Shown one piece after another: positions 50,753 through 61,143 of a DNA stretch of 64,000 bases (position 1 is its first letter; each line of letters starts with the position of its first letter). This DNA is from Pseudomonas asiatica (GTDB taxonomy: Bacteria > Pseudomonadota > Gammaproteobacteria > Pseudomonadales > Pseudomonadaceae): positions 2,914,001-2,978,000 of the forward strand of contig NZ_BLJF01000001.1 in the NCBI RefSeq assembly GCF_009932335.1, read 5' to 3'. The notes beneath the pieces are model-generated. The model was not told the DNA's origin and searched no databases. It saw only the letters and a list, made by a program, of their open reading frames with translations. The translations under genes and the position numbers were made by a program.

Positions 50753-52369
50753 ATGGCAACCCCTTCACTGGCCAGTCTGCCGCAACTGGCCGAACGCGAT
50801 GCCCGCCCGCAACTTGCCCACAAGCCCGGGCGTGCCACCCTGGTGTTGTTCTTCGGCCTGTTGCTGGCCGGCATTACCTACACCGCCTGGAGCCTTAAAC
50901 AGGATGTGACGGCCAGCGGCACGGTAATCACCACAGTCACACCATTCCTGCTGCTGGGCCTGGCGTTGCTGATTGCCCTGGGCTTCGAGTTCGTCAATGG
51001 CTTCCATGACACCGCCAACGCAGTGGCCACCGTCATCTACACCCACTCGTTGCCTGCCCCCGTCGCCGTGGTCTGGTCCGGGCTGTGCAACTTCCTCGGC
51101 GTGCTGCTTTCCAGTGGCGCGGTGGCGTTCGGCATCATCGCCCTGCTGCCGGTGGAGCTGATTCTGCAGGTCGGCTCCTCGGCCGGTTTCGCCATGGTCT
51201 TCGCCCTGCTGCTGGCAGCGATCATCTGGAACCTCGGCACCTGGTGGCTGGGCCTGCCGGCCTCATCCTCGCACACCCTGATCGGTTCGATCATCGGCGT
51301 GGGCGTGGCCAATGCCCTGATGCATGGGCGCGACGGCACCAGTGGCGTGGACTGGGCCCAGGCCAGCAAGGTCGGTTATGCCCTGCTGTTCTCGCCACTG
51401 CTCGGCTTTGCCTGTGCCGCCCTCTTGCTGCTGGCACTGCGCGCGCTGGTCAAGCGCAAAGCGCTGTACCAGGCGCCGGAAGGCCAGAGACCGCCACCGT
51501 GGTGGATCCGCGGCGTACTGATCCTGACCTGCACCGGGGTGTCCTTTGCTCACGGCTCCAACGACGGCCAGAAAGGCATGGGCCTGATCATGCTGATCCT
51601 GGTTGGCACCCTGCCGATGGCTTACGCATTGAACAAGACCATGCCCAATGAACAGGCCCTGCAGTTTTCCGCGGTCGCCGAGGTAACCCGCCAGGCACTG
51701 GTGCGCGGCGCCCCGCAAGCAGCACCGGCCGACCCACGCCAGGTGCTGACCACGTTCATTGCCGAGCCCAGGGCCAACCCGCAACTGATACCGGCGCTGG
51801 CGGCGCTGACCGGCATGATCGGCGAAGAGGTCAAAGGTTATGGCTCGCTCAAGCGGGTACCGGCCGAAGCCATGGCCAACGTGCGCAACGACATGTACCT
51901 GACCAGCGAAGCCATCCGCCTGATCGAGAAGAACCAGCTGGTGGTATTCGATGCAGGTACACGCAGCCAGGTGCTGCTGTTCAAGACCCAGCTGGATGAT
52001 GCCACCCGCTACATCCCGCTGTGGGTGAAAGTGGCCGTGGCCATCGCACTGGGGCTGGGCACCATGGTCGGCTGGCGGCGCATCGTGGTGACGATAGGCG
52101 AGAAGATCGGCAAGACCCACCTCAGCTATGCCCAGGGGGCTTCGGCCGAAGTGGTGGCAATGTGTACCATTGGTGCGGCGGACATGTTCGGGTTGCCGGT
52201 GTCGACTACCCATGTGCTGAGTTCCGGGGTGGCCGGGACCATGGTGGCCAACGGGTCGGGGATTCAGAAGCGCACGCTGGTCAACCTGCTGATGGCCTGG
52301 GTGCTGACCTTGCCGGCAGCAATGCTGTTGGCCGGCAGCCTGTACTGGCTGCTGCACCACATTTTCTGA
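50753..52369 (+). CDS. Inorganic phosphate transporter (PiT family)
   Basis: A 538-residue PiT symporter with two copies of the family signature: GFEFVNGFHDTANAVATVIY near the N-terminus and GVSFAHGSNDGQKGMGLIML in the middle; AADMFGLPVSTTHVLSSGVA near the end. About ten membrane helices with a cytoplasmic loop of about 150 residues. Metal-phosphate:H+ symport by family knowledge. Confidence 0.93.
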   Translation: MATPSLASLPQLAERDARPQLAHKPGRATLVLFFGLLLAGITYTAWSLKQDVTASGTVITTVTPFLLLGLALLIALGFEFVNGFHDTANAVATVIYTHSLPAPVAVVWSGLCNFLGVLLSSGAVAFGIIALLPVELILQVGSSAGFAMVFALLLAAIIWNLGTWWLGLPASSSHTLIGSIIGVGVANALMHGRDGTSGVDWAQASKVGYALLFSPLLGFACAALLLLALRALVKRKALYQAPEGQRPPPWWIRGVLILTCTGVSFAHGSNDGQKGMGLIMLILVGTLPMAYALNKTMPNEQALQFSAVAEVTRQALVRGAPQAAPADPRQVLTTFIAEPRANPQLIPALAALTGMIGEEVKGYGSLKRVPAEAMANVRNDMYLTSEAIRLIEKNQLVVFDAGTRSQVLLFKTQLDDATRYIPLWVKVAVAIALGLGTMVGWRRIVVTIGEKIGKTHLSYAQGASAEVVAMCTIGAADMFGLPVSTTHVLSSGVAGTMVANGSGIQKRTLVNLLMAWVLTLPAAMLLAGSLYWLLHHIF

Positions 52370-52394
52370 GCCTGAAAACAGTTTCGTCTTCACT

Positions 52395-52492
52395 GGCCCT
52401 ATCGCCGGCAAGCCAGCTCCCACAGGAACACCACAGACCTCAAGCCCTGTGCATTCATTACCTGTGGGAGCCGGCTTGCCGGCGATAGGGCC
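52395..52492. repeat. REP inverted pair
   Basis: GGCCCTATCGCCGGCAAGCC and its inverted mate, between the ends of convergent genes. Confidence 0.88.
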
Positions 52493-52505
52493 CTTACAGC
52501 CAACC

Positions 52506-53201
52506 TCAACCTGGAATTTTCAGCCCGCGTTGCACGGCCGGCCGCTCGAGGAACGCCGCCAGCACCCGCTGCACTTCCTTGAACTGATCGAAGCCTACCA
52601 AATCTCTGGCGTTGTAACGCTCAACCAGGTTACGCACCCACGGGAAAATCGCGATATCGGCAATGCTGTACTCGTCGACCATCCATTCCCGGCCTTTCAG
52701 ATGCCGGTCCAGAACACCGAGCAGGCGCTTGGACTCGTTGACATAACGGTCCCGCGGGCGCTTGTCCTCGTATTCCTTGCCAGCAAAGAAATGGAAGAAT
52801 CCGACCTGGCCAAACATCGGCCCGATGCCACCCATCTGGAACATCAGCCACTGCAAGGTCTGGTAACGCTGGGCCGGGTCCTGGCTGAGCAACTGGCCGC
52901 TCTTCTCTGCCAGGTACTGCAGGATCGCCCCCGACTCGAACAGCGGCAGCGGCCGGCCGCCAGGGCCATTGGGGTCGAGGATGGCGGGGATCTTGTTGTT
53001 GGCGCTGAGCGAGATGAACTCGGGGCTCAGCTGGTCATCGTTGTCGAAGCTGACCTTGTGCGGCTCATAGGCCAGGCCGATCTCTTCGAGCATGATCGAC
53101 ACCTTGACGCCGTTGGGCGTCGGCAACGAATACAGCTGCAGGCGCTCGGGGTGTCTGGCGGGCCACTTGCGGGTAATGGGAAAAGCACTGAGATCGGTCA
53201 T
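52506..53201 (-). CDS. Glutathione S-transferase (YfcG/Nu-like)
   Basis: A 231-residue GST: N-terminal thioredoxin-like part (LQLYSLPTPNGVKVSIMLEE; SANNKIPAILDPNG; LFESGAILQYLAEKSG) and helical C-terminus (YSIADIAIFPWVRN). The TPNG at the active-site position, rather than Ser/Tyr/Cys, fits the YfcG/Nu class, which have disulfide reductase activity. Start taken at 53201. Confidence 0.9.
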   Translation of the reverse strand: MTDLSAFPITRKWPARHPERLQLYSLPTPNGVKVSIMLEEIGLAYEPHKVSFDNDDQLSPEFISLSANNKIPAILDPNGPGGRPLPLFESGAILQYLAEKSGQLLSQDPAQRYQTLQWLMFQMGGIGPMFGQVGFFHFFAGKEYEDKRPRDRYVNESKRLLGVLDRHLKGREWMVDEYSIADIAIFPWVRNLVERYNARDLVGFDQFKEVQRVLAAFLERPAVQRGLKIPG

Positions 53202-53288
53202 GATCAACCTGGCCTGGGGAATGAACCTCTCACTCTAGAGACATCCCCGGCCGCTGACCATCACCGACCACTCATCAGCACCAGCGGC

Positions 53289-53786
53289 TCAGGCCTGGCC
53301 GTGGGCCTTGAGCTTGAGCTTTTCGGTATCGACGCGAACGAACACCGAGTCGGCAGTCACTGTCAGCACATCGTCGGCCCAGACTTCGCAGAGCACCCGG
53401 GTCTTGCGCCCTACCTCACCTTCCACACGCGCCTTGAGCAACAATTCGACACCCATGGGCGTGGGCTTGAGGTAGTTCAGGCCAAGGCTGCCAGTGACAC
53501 AGTCGATGCGCGGCAGGCTGCCCGCTTCGCGACCTTCGTTGCGGTAGTGGTAAGCCATTGCCGTCCAGTTGGAGTGGCAGTCGACCAGCATCGCCAGCAG
53601 CCCGCCATAGACCAGGCCGGGCCAGCCGATGAAGGTGCTGTCGGGCGCGTGCCGGCACACCAGGTGGATGCCGTCGGCGTCCCAATGGCTTTGCAGGTGC
53701 AGGCCGCTGGGGTGGGAACAACCGCAGCCGTAGCAAGTGCCGTCGGGTGCGGCGAGGGCCTGGAGGGAAAGGGAGTGGTCGTTCAT
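53289..53786 (-). CDS. PaaI-type thioesterase
   Basis: A 165-residue hotdog-fold protein: CYGCGCSHPSGLHLQSHWDA, WPGLVYGGLLAMLVDCHSNW (the HGG-like substrate motif appears as YGG), LNYLKPTPMGVELLLKARVE. Cysteine-rich start CYGCGC. Substrate unknown; cytoplasmic acyl-CoA hydrolase by family. The start MNDHSLS at 53786 is preferred to the longer frame. Confidence 0.85.
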   Translation of the reverse strand: MNDHSLSLQALAAPDGTCYGCGCSHPSGLHLQSHWDADGIHLVCRHAPDSTFIGWPGLVYGGLLAMLVDCHSNWTAMAYHYRNEGREAGSLPRIDCVTGSLGLNYLKPTPMGVELLLKARVEGEVGRKTRVLCEVWADDVLTVTADSVFVRVDTEKLKLKAHGQA

Positions 53787-53847
53787 ACGCTTCCTGTGCT
53801 TATTGATATGGGGGGGCGCGCAACGCCCCCACATTAAAACAGAAACA

Positions 53848-55230
53848 TCAGGCCGTCTGGGCAACCACCCTGGCGCGCCGCTGGGTCAGCGAAACCAGCA
53901 GGATGAACGCGGTCACCCCGGCGGTCATCAGCGTCTCGTAGCGGTAGGCATCGCTGAACAGCATGTAGCCCAGCACCATGACGATGGTGCCGATCACCAG
54001 CCAGGTCAGCCATGGGAACAGCCACATCTTCAGCTCCAGCGGCCGCCCTTCGCGCTCGGCACGGGCCCGCATGCGCAGCTGCGAAACGGCAATCACCAGG
54101 TACACCAGCAAGGCGATGGCGCCGGTGGTGGACAGCAGGAAGCCGAATACCTTGCCCGGGAACACATAGTTGACGAAGCACCCGGCAAAGCCGGCCAGGG
54201 TCGAGAAGATGACCGCCACGGTCGGTACGCCCGAGCCGGAGATACGCTTGGTAACGCTCAGCGCCTGGCCACGGGCGCCCAGCGAATAGAGCATGCGCGA
54301 CGCAGTGTACAGGCCCGAGTTCATGCAGCTGGTCACGGCCACCAGCACCACGATATCCACCAGCAGCTTGGCGCCCGGCACGTTCAGCACTTCCAGCACG
54401 CGCTGGAACGAACCTACCGCTTTGAGGCCCGGGTCGTTCCACGCCACAAGCGACACCACAAGGAAGATCGACGCCAGGTAGAAGATGGCGATGCGGTACA
54501 CAACAAGGTTGGTAGCGCGGCGGATCTTGTCTTTCGGGTTGGCGGTTTCGTCAGCGGCAATGGTGACGATTTCGGCGCCGAAGAACGAGAAGATGGTGAT
54601 CAGCACGCCACCGAGCACGGTGCCGAAACCGTTGGGCATGAAGCCGCCGTTGTCCCACAACCGGCTGACCCCGGACACCTCGGCCAGCGGCCAGACGCCG
54701 AACACCGCCAGGCTGCTGACCACGATGAAGGCGATGATCGCCACCACCTTGACCAGCGCGAACCAGTACTCGAAGGCACCGAAGTTCTTCACGCTGATCA
54801 GGTTGGTACCCGACAGCACCAGCATGATCAGGAAGGCGAACAGCCACGACGGCACGCCAGGGAAGTAGGCATGCAGGATGTCGGCGCCGGCAATGGCCTC
54901 GACCGGAATGATCAGTACCCAGAACCACCAGTACAGCCAGCCGATGGTAAAGCCCGCCCAAGGGCCGATGGCTTCGGAGGCATAGGTGGAAAACGAGCCG
55001 CTGTTGGGGTTGGCGATGGCCATTTCACCAAGCATGCGCATCACCAGCAAGACCAGCAGGCCAGTCATGGCGTAGGAGATGAGGATGGCCGGGCCGGCGG
55101 TGGCGATGGCGTTGGAGGAACCGATGAACAGGCCGGCGCCGATGATGCCGGCGATGGAGATCATGGATACCTGACGGGACGTCAGGCCGTGCTGCAGGGA
55201 GCGCTGTTTGTTGTTGTTTGGCGAAGCCAT
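53848..55230 (-). CDS. gabP: Amino-acid permease, GABA-permease type
   Basis: A 460-residue APC transporter with 12 helices: GLTSRQVSMISIAGIIGAGL, FIGSSNAIATAGPA, NSGSFSTYASEAIGPWAGFT, FGAEIVTIAADETANPKDKI. These match GabP and its close relatives. Divergent from a LysR gene, with a GABA-type aminotransferase beyond it, which supports uptake of GABA or another omega-amino acid. Confidence 0.88.
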   Translation of the reverse strand: MASPNNNKQRSLQHGLTSRQVSMISIAGIIGAGLFIGSSNAIATAGPAILISYAMTGLLVLLVMRMLGEMAIANPNSGSFSTYASEAIGPWAGFTIGWLYWWFWVLIIPVEAIAGADILHAYFPGVPSWLFAFLIMLVLSGTNLISVKNFGAFEYWFALVKVVAIIAFIVVSSLAVFGVWPLAEVSGVSRLWDNGGFMPNGFGTVLGGVLITIFSFFGAEIVTIAADETANPKDKIRRATNLVVYRIAIFYLASIFLVVSLVAWNDPGLKAVGSFQRVLEVLNVPGAKLLVDIVVLVAVTSCMNSGLYTASRMLYSLGARGQALSVTKRISGSGVPTVAVIFSTLAGFAGCFVNYVFPGKVFGFLLSTTGAIALLVYLVIAVSQLRMRARAEREGRPLELKMWLFPWLTWLVIGTIVMVLGYMLFSDAYRYETLMTAGVTAFILLVSLTQRRARVVAQTA

Positions 55231-55485
55231 GAAGAACCCTCGAATGGGTCGGCCGCAGCGGGGCGGCTGAAGACTGGAGCAGAATTCTTATAAATTTCTG
55301 ATGTTCGTTTTTGTTGTTTTGCAGATGCCGGAAGCGGGTACTGACCTCCTCTTCGCACGACCGGTTGTAATCGTTGATCCAGGTCAGTATTAATCTATAG
55401 GCCGAGGTCAACAAACGACCTTTTCGAAACACATGATTCCGTTATGGAATGAACTCCTTCCTTTTTTGCTCGGTATTTGCCCGTC

Positions 55486-56382
55486 ATGTCCAAACGCCTG
55501 ATGCCTTCGACCACCGCCCTTCAGTGCTTCGAAGCGGCCGCCCGCCACCTGAGTTTCACCCGCGCGGCCCAGGAACTGCACCTGACCCAGAGCGCCGTCA
55601 GCAAGCAGGTGGCGCAGCTTGAGGACATGCTGTCGCACTCGCTGTTCCAGCGCATTCGCCGGCGCCTGCACCTGACCCCGGCTGGCGCGCTATACCTCAC
55701 CGAAGTGAACAAGATCCTCACCCAGATCGACATTTCCAGCCGCTACATCCTCAGCTACGGCGACGAGACCGAAGTGCTGCGCATCGCCACCCAGCCCACC
55801 TTCGGCGCGCGCTGGCTGGTACCCCGGCTGAAGGGTTTTGGCGACCGCTACCCGCGCATTCACCTGGATATCCGCAATGAGCTGGAGCCGTTCGACCTGG
55901 TGCAGGCCAAGGCCGACATTGCGTTTTTCTTCGGCCAGGGCACCTGGCCCGGGGCAACCTGCATCGAACTGTTCAGCGAGGAAGTGGTGCCGGTGTGCAG
56001 CCCGCAGCTGCTGGCCAACCACCGGTTCGACAGCGCCCAGGCGCTGACCGAACACCGCCTGTTGCAGTGCGTGTCGCGCCCGGAGGCCTGGCATGAATGG
56101 TTCCTGGGGCTGGGGCTGCATAGCCAGAACAGCTACCACGGCCCCCGCTTCGACACGTTCTACCTGTGCATCCGCGCAGCCATTGCCGGCTGCGGCATCG
56201 CCCTGATCCCGCGCTACCTGGTGGCCGAAGAGTTGAGCGAGGGCAAGCTGGTGGTGGCCTGGGACCACCCGGTGGCGAGCAATGGCCGGCACTTCATCGC
56301 CCATGCCGAGCATGCGGCCGAAGTGCCCAAGGTCAGGGCCTTCGTGCAGTGGATTCGGGAGCGGGTGGCCGAGGGGGATTGA
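55486..56382 (+). CDS. LysR-family regulator
   Basis: A 298-residue LysR protein: HTH (LSFTRAAQELHLTQSAVSKQ, VAQLEDMLSHSLFQR) and effector domain (RIATQPTFGARWLVPRLKGF; AIAGCGIALIPRYLVAEEL). GcvA-like. Lies between gabP and the aminotransferase and probably controls one or both. Start taken at 55486 (MSKRLMP). Confidence 0.9.
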   Translation: MSKRLMPSTTALQCFEAAARHLSFTRAAQELHLTQSAVSKQVAQLEDMLSHSLFQRIRRRLHLTPAGALYLTEVNKILTQIDISSRYILSYGDETEVLRIATQPTFGARWLVPRLKGFGDRYPRIHLDIRNELEPFDLVQAKADIAFFFGQGTWPGATCIELFSEEVVPVCSPQLLANHRFDSAQALTEHRLLQCVSRPEAWHEWFLGLGLHSQNSYHGPRFDTFYLCIRAAIAGCGIALIPRYLVAEELSEGKLVVAWDHPVASNGRHFIAHAEHAAEVPKVRAFVQWIRERVAEGD

Positions 56383-56396
56383 TTACTTCCTGCACT

Positions 56397-56490
56397 GGCC
56401 CTATCGCCGGCAAGCCAGCTCCCACAAGTACTCCACAGCCATCAAGACCTGTGCCGTACCTGTGGGAGCTGGCTTGCCGGCGATAGGGCC
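56397..56490. repeat. REP inverted pair
   Basis: GGCCCTATCGCCGGCAAGCC and inverted mate; nearly the same as at 50127 and 52395. Confidence 0.88.
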
Positions 56491-56618
56491 GGAATGGCAG
56501 ATACAAAAACCAGCTAGTTCAAGAATCCAGGGAATGACCGCAATCGAATAATTCGTTTGCGGAATAACCTGCCAACACGCTTGGATAATAAGAAATTCGA
56601 ACAAAGGTCCGCGTGCCC

Positions 56619-57869
56619 ATGAATCAGGAAAGTATCAGCCAATCCATTGCCATCGTTCACCCGATCACACTTTCCCATGGCCGCAATGCCGAAGTCTGGG
56701 ACACCGACGGCAAACGTTACATCGACTTCGTCGGCGGTATCGGTGTACTCAACCTGGGCCACTGCAACCCGGCCGTGGTCGAGGCGATCCAGGCCCAGGC
56801 CGCTCGCCTGACCCACTACGCCTTCAACGCAGCCCCCCACGGCCCATACCTGGCGCTGATGGAACAACTGAGCCAATTCGTACCGGTCAGCTACCCATTG
56901 GCCGGCATGCTCACCAACAGCGGCGCGGAAGCTGCGGAAAACGCCCTGAAAGTGGCCCGCGTTGCCACCGGCAAACGCGCCATCATCGCCTTCGACGGCG
57001 GCTTCCACGGTCGCACCCTGGCCACCCTGAACCTCAACGGCAAGGTCGCCCCGTACAAGCAGCGGGTCGGTGAATTGCCGGGGCCGGTGTACCACCTGCC
57101 CTACCCCAGCGCCGACACCGGGGTTACCTGCGAACAGGCCCTCAAGGCCATGGACCGCCTGTTCAGCGTCGAGCTGGCAGTGGAAGACGTGTCGGCGTTC
57201 ATCTTCGAGCCGGTGCAGGGCGAAGGCGGCTTCCTCGCCCTTGACCCAGCCTTCGCCCAGGCCCTGCGCCGCTTCTGCGACGAGCACGGCATCCTGATCA
57301 TCATCGACGAGATCCAGTCAGGTTTCGGCCGCACAGGCCAGCGCTTCGCCTTCCCGCGCTTAGGGCTCGAGCCCGACCTGCTGCTGTTGGCCAAGAGCAT
57401 TGCTGGCGGCATGCCGCTGGGTGCGGTGGTCGGGCGCAAGGAGTTGATGGCAGCGCTGCCCAAGGGCGGCCTGGGTGGCACCTATTCAGGCAACCCGATC
57501 GCCTGTGCGGCAGCCCTGGCCAGCCTGGCGCAGATGACCGACGAGAACATCGCTACCTGGGGTGAGCGCCAGGAGCAGGCAATCGTGCGCCGCTTCGAGC
57601 ATTGGAAGGCCTCGGGCCTGAGCCCGTTCATCGGCCGCCTCACCGGCGTCGGCGCCATGCGCGGGATCGAGTTCGTCAATGCCGACGGCAGCCCGGCACC
57701 GGCGCAACTGGCCAAGGTGATGGACGCGGCGCGGGCCAAGGGCCTGTTGCTGATGCCCAGCGGCAAGGCGCGGCACATCATCCGCCTGCTGGCACCGCTG
57801 ACCATCGAGGCCGAAGTGCTCGAGGAAGGCCTGGATATCCTCGAGCAGTGCCTGGCCGAGCTGAACTGA
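56619..57869 (+). CDS. gabT: 4-aminobutyrate aminotransferase
   Basis: A 416-residue class III PLP aminotransferase: FVGGIGVLNLGHCNPAVVEA, MLTNSGAEAAENALKVAR, FDGGFHGRTLATL, IIIDEIQSGFGRTGQRFAFP and PLP lysine in LLAKSIAGGMPLGAVVGRK. Matches GabT of P. putida; converts GABA and 2-oxoglutarate to succinate semialdehyde and glutamate. The in-frame GTG at 56613 is an alternative start. Confidence 0.92.
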   Translation: MNQESISQSIAIVHPITLSHGRNAEVWDTDGKRYIDFVGGIGVLNLGHCNPAVVEAIQAQAARLTHYAFNAAPHGPYLALMEQLSQFVPVSYPLAGMLTNSGAEAAENALKVARVATGKRAIIAFDGGFHGRTLATLNLNGKVAPYKQRVGELPGPVYHLPYPSADTGVTCEQALKAMDRLFSVELAVEDVSAFIFEPVQGEGGFLALDPAFAQALRRFCDEHGILIIIDEIQSGFGRTGQRFAFPRLGLEPDLLLLAKSIAGGMPLGAVVGRKELMAALPKGGLGGTYSGNPIACAAALASLAQMTDENIATWGERQEQAIVRRFEHWKASGLSPFIGRLTGVGAMRGIEFVNADGSPAPAQLAKVMDAARAKGLLLMPSGKARHIIRLLAPLTIEAEVLEEGLDILEQCLAELN

Positions 57870-57872
57870 TAC

Positions 57873-58175
57873 TTACAAGCCCAGCTCTGCGGGAGTGAGC
57901 ATGTCGGACTCGAAGGCAATCCAGCCGCCTTCGAGTTCGGCGTGCCCGTTGACGATCGGGCCGTAGTAGGTCAGGCCGTTCTCCAGGGTCACGCAGATGT
58001 GCGTGGCGTTCTTTTCGGGGGCTGCGAGCGTACCGACGAAATGCACCTTCTTCAGCGTTTCGGTCACCGCTTCCAGGCCAACGCGCATATTGGGGTTTTC
58101 CGAGGCCTCGGCGTCGCCGCCACGGTCTTCGGCGCTGACGGTGATGGTGGCGATGTACGGGTACTTGGTGCTCAA
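57873..58175 (-). CDS. Hypothetical protein, 100 aa
   Basis: A small acidic soluble protein (YIATITVSAEDRGGDAEASE; HICVTLENGLTYYGPIVNGH). It ends 3 bp from the convergent gabT stop. Codon use and clean length support it; no family recognised. Confidence 0.7.
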   Translation of the reverse strand: MSTKYPYIATITVSAEDRGGDAEASENPNMRVGLEAVTETLKKVHFVGTLAAPEKNATHICVTLENGLTYYGPIVNGHAELEGGWIAFESDMLTPAELGL

Positions 58176-58247
58176 GCGGGTTACCTCTGTGGGTGTGTAG
58201 GCGTATGGGCGCGTAGAGTACGGCAGGTGATCTCCATTGTCTCTACT

Positions 58248-58341
58248 GGCCTCTTCGCGGGCACGCCCGCTCCCACAGGGATCGCATGTTGCTCAGGTCG
58301 TGCACAGCACCTGTGGGAGCGGGCGAGCCCGCGAAGAGGCC
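58248..58341. repeat. REP inverted pair
   Basis: GGCCTCTTCGCGGGCACGCC...CTCCCACAGG and inverted mate, of the same subtype as 8193-8286. Confidence 0.85.
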
Positions 58342-58420
58342 GGGCCTGCAAAAGGTGATCTGAATGCCCCGATCTGTTAGGGTGCCCGCCGATGCACGCC
58401 ACACCACACGAGGATCCCGA

Positions 58421-58846
58421 GTGAGCGCCGAAGAACCCCTGATCGCCGACCTGTTCGAAGTCGACAAACGCCTGTCCCTCAAGCCCGTGGTGGACTTCAA
58501 CAGCTACCTGCGCAACGCCTTCGGCGAAGGCCCGTGCCGTTGCCATCGCTGCACCGAAGGGGGCGACCAAGGCACCTACAGCCACGCCCACACCTTCACC
58601 TTCGACGGTCGCCAATGGCACCGCCGCTTTGCCAGCACCTCCGGCAGCGACGTCGCCCAGGCCCTGAAAAAGGCCTGGCTTTCGTACACCAAGGCCGATC
58701 TCAACCTGGTCGGCGCACTGGACCTGGCCACTCTCAAGACCTTCACCGAAGCCGCCCTGCACACGCGCCTGCTGGCCCTGCTGCCAGCCAGCGGCCTGGC
58801 CCGCGAAGTGGATGGCCAGTGGCAGCTGCAAGCCCAGGCCGACTGA
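58421..58846 (+). CDS. Hypothetical cysteine-containing protein, 141 aa
   Basis: A soluble protein starting at GTG 58421 with GAGG 7 nt upstream. A Cys cluster GPCRCHRCTEGG (residues about 38-49) could bind metal. No family recognised. It precedes fusA2 by 73 bp on the same strand. Confidence 0.75.
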   Translation: MSAEEPLIADLFEVDKRLSLKPVVDFNSYLRNAFGEGPCRCHRCTEGGDQGTYSHAHTFTFDGRQWHRRFASTSGSDVAQALKKAWLSYTKADLNLVGALDLATLKTFTEAALHTRLLALLPASGLAREVDGQWQLQAQAD

Positions 58847-58919
58847 CGGCCCGGCGGTAAAGCAGGATTCTCCCGTTCTGCTACCGTGGGAGAATCCGCT
58901 CATCCGCAGGTAGTCCGCC

Positions 58920-61031
58920 ATGGCCCGTACAACGCCCATCGAGCTGTACCGCAATATCGGTATCGTCGCCCACGTGGACGCCGGCAAGACCACGACCACC
59001 GAGCGGATCCTGTTCTACACCGGGGTCAACCACAAGATGGGCGAAGTGCACGATGGTGCCGCGACCATGGACTGGATGGCCCAGGAGCAGGAGCGCGGTA
59101 TCACCATCACCTCGGCGGCGACCACTGCCTTCTGGCAGGGCTCGACCAAGCAGTTCGCCCACAAGTATCGCTTCAACATCATTGACACCCCGGGCCACGT
59201 CGACTTCACCATCGAGGTGGAGCGCTCGCTGCGCGTGCTCGATGGCGCGGTAGTGGTGTTCAGCGGCGCGGACGGGGTCGAACCGCAGTCCGAGACCGTA
59301 TGGCGCCAGGCCAACAAGTACCACGTGCCCCGCCTGGCCTACATCAACAAGATGGACCGCCAGGGCGCCGACTTCCTGCGCGTGGTCAAGCAGATCGACC
59401 AGCGCCTGGGCCACCACCCGGTGCCGATCCAGCTGGCCATCGGCAGTGAAGAGAACTTCATCGGCCAGATCGACCTGGTGAAGATGAAGGCCATCTACTG
59501 GAACGATGCCGACCAGGGCACCAGCTACCGCGAAGAAGACATCCCTGCCGAGCTGCAGGCACTGGCCGACGAGTGGCGCGCGCACATGGTCGAGGCAGCG
59601 GCCGAGGCCAATGACGAGCTCACCATGAAGTTTCTCGAAGGTCAGGAACTGAGCGTCGACGAAATCAAGGCCGCACTGCGCCAACGCACCATCGCCAACG
59701 AAATCGTGCCGACCATCCTCGGCTCGTCGTTCAAGAACAAGGGCGTGCCGCTGATGCTCGACGCGGTCATCGACTACCTGCCCGCCCCGTCGGAGATCCC
59801 GGCCATCAAGGGCACCGACCCGGATGACGAAGAAAAGCACCTGGAGCGACACGCCGACGACAGCGAGCCGTTCTCGGCCCTGGCATTCAAGATTGCCACC
59901 GACCCGTTCGTCGGCACCCTGACCTTCGCCCGGGTCTACTCCGGCGTGCTCAGCTCCGGCAACGCGGTGCTCAACTCGGTAAAGGGCAAGAAGGAACGCA
60001 TCGGCCGCATGGTGCAGATGCATGCCAACCAGCGGGCTGAAATCAAGGATGTGTGCGCCGGCGACATCGCCGCGCTCATCGGCATGAAGGACGTGACCAC
60101 CGGCGACACCCTGTGCGACATGGACAAGCCGATCATCCTCGAGCGCATGGACTTCCCCGACCCGGTAATTTCCGTGGCGGTGGAGCCAAAGACCAAGGCC
60201 GATCAGGAAAAAATGGGCATCGCCCTGGGCAAGCTCGCCCAGGAGGACCCGTCATTCCGCGTGCGCACCGACGAGGAGACCGGCCAGACCATCATCTCGG
60301 GCATGGGCGAGTTGCACCTGGACATCATCGTCGACCGCATGCGCCGCGAGTTCAACGTCGAGGCCAACATCGGCAAGCCACAGGTGGCCTACCGAGAGAA
60401 AATCCGCAACACCTGCGAGATCGAGGGCCGCTTCGTCCGCCAGTCCGGCGGCCGGGGCCAGTACGGCCACTGCTGGATCCGCTTCGCCCCCGGCGACGAG
60501 GGCAAGGAAGGCCTGGAGTTCATCAACGAGATCGTTGGCGGCGTGGTCCCACGCGAATACATCCCGGCTATCCAGAAAGGCATCGAGGAGCAGATGAAGA
60601 ACGGCGTGCTGGCCGGCTACCCGCTGATCAACCTGAAGGCGGCGGTGTACGACGGCTCGTACCACGATGTCGACTCGAACGAAATGGCCTACAAGATCGC
60701 CGCCTCGATGGCCACCAAGCAGCTGTCGCAGAAAGGTGGGGCGGTGTTGCTGGAGCCGGTGATGAAGGTGGAAGTGGTGACCCCGGAGGAGTACCAGGGT
60801 GACATCCTCGGTGACCTGAGCCGGCGCCGCGGGATGATCCAGGACGGTGACGAAACACCGGCCGGCAAGGTGATCCGTGCCGAGGTGCCGCTGGGCGAGA
60901 TGTTCGGCTATGCCACCTCGATGCGCTCCATGACCCAGGGCCGGGCCAGCTTCTCGATGGAGTTCACCCGTTATGCCGAGGCACCGGCGAGCATTGCCGA
61001 TGCCATCGTCAAGAAGAACCGCGGGGAGTGA
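58920..61031 (+). CDS. fusA2: Translation elongation factor G, second copy
   Basis: A 703-residue EF-G: G1 [14 protein letters not shown]3 [16 protein letters not shown]4 [10 protein letters not shown], and domains II-V to the end ([20 protein letters not shown]). The main fusA lies in the str operon elsewhere in pseudomonads; this stand-alone copy corresponds to fusB/fusA2. It drives ribosomal translocation or recycling; why two are kept is not clear. Confidence 0.93.
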   Translation: MARTTPIELYRNIGIVAHVDAGKTTTTERILFYTGVNHKMGEVHDGAATMDWMAQEQERGITITSAATTAFWQGSTKQFAHKYRFNIIDTPGHVDFTIEVERSLRVLDGAVVVFSGADGVEPQSETVWRQANKYHVPRLAYINKMDRQGADFLRVVKQIDQRLGHHPVPIQLAIGSEENFIGQIDLVKMKAIYWNDADQGTSYREEDIPAELQALADEWRAHMVEAAAEANDELTMKFLEGQELSVDEIKAALRQRTIANEIVPTILGSSFKNKGVPLMLDAVIDYLPAPSEIPAIKGTDPDDEEKHLERHADDSEPFSALAFKIATDPFVGTLTFARVYSGVLSSGNAVLNSVKGKKERIGRMVQMHANQRAEIKDVCAGDIAALIGMKDVTTGDTLCDMDKPIILERMDFPDPVISVAVEPKTKADQEKMGIALGKLAQEDPSFRVRTDEETGQTIISGMGELHLDIIVDRMRREFNVEANIGKPQVAYREKIRNTCEIEGRFVRQSGGRGQYGHCWIRFAPGDEGKEGLEFINEIVGGVVPREYIPAIQKGIEEQMKNGVLAGYPLINLKAAVYDGSYHDVDSNEMAYKIAASMATKQLSQKGGAVLLEPVMKVEVVTPEEYQGDILGDLSRRRGMIQDGDETPAGKVIRAEVPLGEMFGYATSMRSMTQGRASFSMEFTRYAEAPASIADAIVKKNRGE

Positions 61032-61042
61032 TTCGTTCGCCT

Positions 61043-61128
61043 GTGCTGGCCTCTTCGCGGCTAAAGCCGCTCCCACAGGGAATGCATACCCCCTGTAGGA
61101 GCGGCTTTAGCCGCGAAGAGGCCAGCAC
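61043..61128. repeat. REP inverted pair
   Basis: TGGCCTCTTCGCGGCTAAAG...CCCACAGGG and inverted mate, between the convergent fusA2 and sulP ends. Confidence 0.87.
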
Positions 61129-61143
61129 ACGCACCAACCCTTC

